Shown in pieces: positions 20,098-22,086 of a DNA stretch of 22,086 bases. The position numbers and the translations under genes were made by a program. Source of the DNA: Hypsibius dujardini (lineage: Eukaryota > Tardigrada > Eutardigrada > Parachela > Hypsibiidae); the NCBI GenBank assembly GCA_001579985.1, contig LRSR01010544.1, positions 1-22,086 on the forward strand, given 5' to 3'. Positions within the stretch are counted from its first letter, which is position 1; every line of letters starts with the position of its first letter. The notes beneath the pieces are model-generated. The model had not been told where the DNA came from, ran no database searches, and saw only the letters and a list, made by a program, of their open reading frames with translations.

Positions 20098-20604
20098 CAG
20101 CGACTTGTTTAGGGTCTTTTCAAGTCGGAACCAGGGCCCCGCATGATAGGGTAAGGTGGTGGGCAAAGGGTCAAAATGCGTTTTTTTCAAAATTAAACCC
20201 AAAATTCAGCCCTTTGTACCTGACCATTTTGAAACTTGTGGGAGTGTGAGGTCCCATTTCCCAATGGGATTTCAAGACATTTTCAAAAACTTCAGTATTT
20301 TCATAAATTTATGATTAATATAATATACGCATCTTATAAAATAATTGCAAATTGGAGGTTAAATACTTTTAAGAATGGTCCAAATTTGACGGAAAAACTG
20401 AAGCTTTGGAAAATTCTTTCAAATAACAAAGGCGCACTTGGAACTCAGACCTCCACAATCCCACAAGGTTCAAAATGATTAGGAGCAATCAGAGGCCTAA
20501 TTTTGAACTGAATTATGAAAAACATTCATTTACTCATTTGCCCACCCCTTGGCCTATCATGAGGGGTCCTGGTTCGAGTTGTAAGAACCTTAAACGAGCC
20601 CCTG
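20098..20604. mobile_element. hAT-like non-autonomous foldback element (MITE), copy 2
   Basis: A 507-bp copy of the family at 538-1049. It starts CAGCGACTTGTTTAGGG and ends CGAGCCCCTG. The reverse complement of its right end begins CAGGGGCTCGTTTAAGG. Inner blocks are shared with copy 1: CGGAACCAGG, TGATAGG, TGGGCAAAGGG, AAACCCAAAAT, and TTTCAA-ACATTTTCAAAAAC. Target duplications are ACCAGGTA (20090-20097) and ACCAGGGA (20605-20612), 7 of 8 matching. No transposase is encoded. The two 8-bp duplications from two copies support each other in placing the ends. Confidence 0.8.
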
Positions 20605-20687
20605 ACCAGGGACGGTTAGCAATGCTGGGAAACAACGTGTTAGGAAGGTTGTTCAGTTTCCTCTAGCATTTGTTCTTTTTGTTGCAG

Positions 20688-20768
20688 ACCTGCTGCTTAG
20701 GAGATGCGATACACGCCCTGAGCAACCATCTCCGTGAGAACATTTCAGCTGCAAAACCGGATGATTTT
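20688..20768 (+). CDS. Candidate coding exon of unknown gene
   Basis: Strong acceptor (TTCTTTTTGTTGCAG, ending 20687) and strong donor (GATTTT|GTGAGT) frame exactly 27 codons. Only one of three frames is open: TCCLGDAIHALSNHLRENI followed by SAAKPDDF. Both ends are phase 0, as is the candidate exon at 19939-20076, so the two can join. The polar helix-like sequence would suit a cytoplasmic loop of a multi-pass protein. It is not recognised as a known domain. No convincing further exon was found downstream in the window. Confidence 0.4.
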
Positions 20769-22086
20769 GTGAGTGGCTTGGTAGAGAGAGAGAGATGCCT
20801 AGAGCATGTTTAATTCATGTATCAGAGAAACTACTAGGCCTTTATAGTAAGTTCCTTATGTTATGGCGCGTAAAATAATTATGCATTTATTGTCTTCAAC
20901 AAGAATGGGACTGTTCTAATTGATAGCCTTGAAGGCTTCGAAGATGCATCTCGAAACTATGTCTGCCTCTTGGCTCGACTGGGCATTATAAGGTTTTCTA
21001 CATTATATACACTATCACGGGGGTAAGCATTCATGCTATTGTCTACACCATGAACGTTATATAACGTGAAGCTCACGCTATGATGATGCACTAAATACTA
21101 GGTACATCAATGAATGGATGTCTTTCCATCTTTTCGCTTTAAACTGCCACACTTATTTTGACCTTACTCTGGCCGGCTGGCGATATTTTGTCTAAACCTA
21201 TGTCGAGGATCGGCATTGCAATCGCTCTATAGAATTCATCATATAATATAACGGCCTAATGAGCGGTTTGTGCGCACCAGCTGGGAATGCAAGGACCGCG
21301 GATCGAAAATCAGTTGCGCATTCGTTTATACCATTTTTTTGACGCGTTTTGCAACTTTATACTGGCAACTTATTATTAGTTGCGGTTTTTGATTTGAAAC
21401 TGCACTGCACTTTCGCACACAACCTTAATGGCATGTCAAACGAATTTGGTGCAGAAAAACGACTACTTTACTTTTCATATCAAAACGTACTGAATTCGCA
21501 ATTTTAAAAATGTTTGCGCATAGGTAGTTCCTATAACTCGTAGCCTTGATGCGTAAAATTTTGTGGACTCCGGTGGAAATTGTCTGTGGCCCAGCGCTGT
21601 ACAGAATATTATTATTTACTACTATTACTACTATTCTACTATTTATACGGGTGATACTCCGACAAACCACTCTTGCGCGCCGTGCGTTCTCTAATAAAAA
21701 AATGTATAGCAGCAATTGTTAAGGTGTGATATTAGGCTACCTTGAGCCACAAACTCGTTGACATTGTTGATTGTTTATGAAGGCTCCATCTTGATGACTC
21801 CTCAAATTTGTATAAATCGTGATATCTCGATTCCCATTTATTCCAATTCAGTTTGTCTTTTCGCACATTTTAGTTTCAACCTGATTGAGTTTGTGTGACA
21901 GCCCAACACCTTAGGAGCAGACTGATACCAAGCTGATCTCGAATATGCAGCACACAGAGAAGCTATGCACTACGAAGCGAATAGAACTTTTCAAAAGCAA
22001 TTTCAATAATGAAACCCTGCCGTATTTCTGACAGGTTATTGGGCACTGTATCTCTAGTAAAGGCAGATGTCCCATGAAACTTTTTT
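20769..22086. other. No confident feature
   Basis: AT-rich. A roughly 55-codon open stretch without ATG at about 20878-21040 (reading VFNKNGTVLIDSLEGFEDAS) has a poor acceptor and no recognisable domain. A 96-codon reverse frame at 21425-21715 is likewise unrecognised. If the gene of the 20688-20768 exon continues, the next exon may lie here or beyond the window. Confidence 0.3.

Noticed and set aside
1-22086. tRNA, rRNA, CRISPR array or bacterial-type operon
   Set aside because: Scanning for tRNA box B-like sequence, rRNA-like conserved stretches and regularly spaced direct repeats found none. The genes are spliced and eukaryotic.

Overview
This is eukaryotic genomic DNA from an invertebrate animal, most likely an ecdysozoan (arthropod or tardigrade-like; I cannot resolve it further). 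The reasons are spliced genes with short GT-AG introns (66 to about 800 nt, one of 1.2 kb), an E78/NR1E ecdysone-cascade nuclear receptor, a muscle protein 20/transgelin-like calponin, and an ionotropic-receptor-type glutamate-receptor C-terminus. Base composition is AT-rich between genes and clearly richer in GC in coding exons. There are no prokaryotic features. All recognised genes lie on the + strand.

Layout. 1-1449: the last two coding exons of an ionotropic receptor (iGluR/IR family). A 512-bp non-autonomous hAT-like element sits inside their intron, and its 8-bp target duplication coincides with the splice donor. 1450-4571: no recognised gene. This stretch holds a dispersed repeat with an internal CAGACA microsatellite (1609-1836), degenerate tetranucleotide DNA (about 1990-2100), and a 756-bp element with TA target sites, 22-bp inverted ends and a decayed pogo/Tigger-type transposase remnant (3816-4571). 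4572-9083: pyrimidine-rich, promoter/5'UTR-like DNA, a 236-bp imperfect tandem duplication, a strong orphan splice donor at 6582/6583, and a second copy of the CAGACA repeat (7529-7779). 9084-12305: a complete E78-type nuclear receptor, eight coding exons and 557 codons. 12306-15700: the 3' end of that gene, an AAATC-type repeat, a poly-G run, an inverted-repeat element (13698-14061) and an AT-rich tandem array. 15700-18355: a complete Mp20/transgelin-like gene, five coding exons and 185 codons, with a probable 5'UTR intron. 18356-22086: mostly unassigned. It contains two candidate coding exons (19939-20076 and 20688-20768), possibly from a multi-pass chemoreceptor-like protein, separated by a second hAT-like element (20098-20604).

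The genes do not form a pathway cluster. E78 is a transcription factor of the ecdysone response, Mp20 is a muscle actin-associated protein, and the edge genes look like membrane or chemosensory proteins. The most unusual content is the mobile DNA. Two related hAT-like foldback elements, each with a recognisable 8-bp target duplication, both start just downstream of splice donors, and the first duplicated the donor itself. All exon joins were worked out by hand from open frames, GT/AG signals and phase, not from transcripts.
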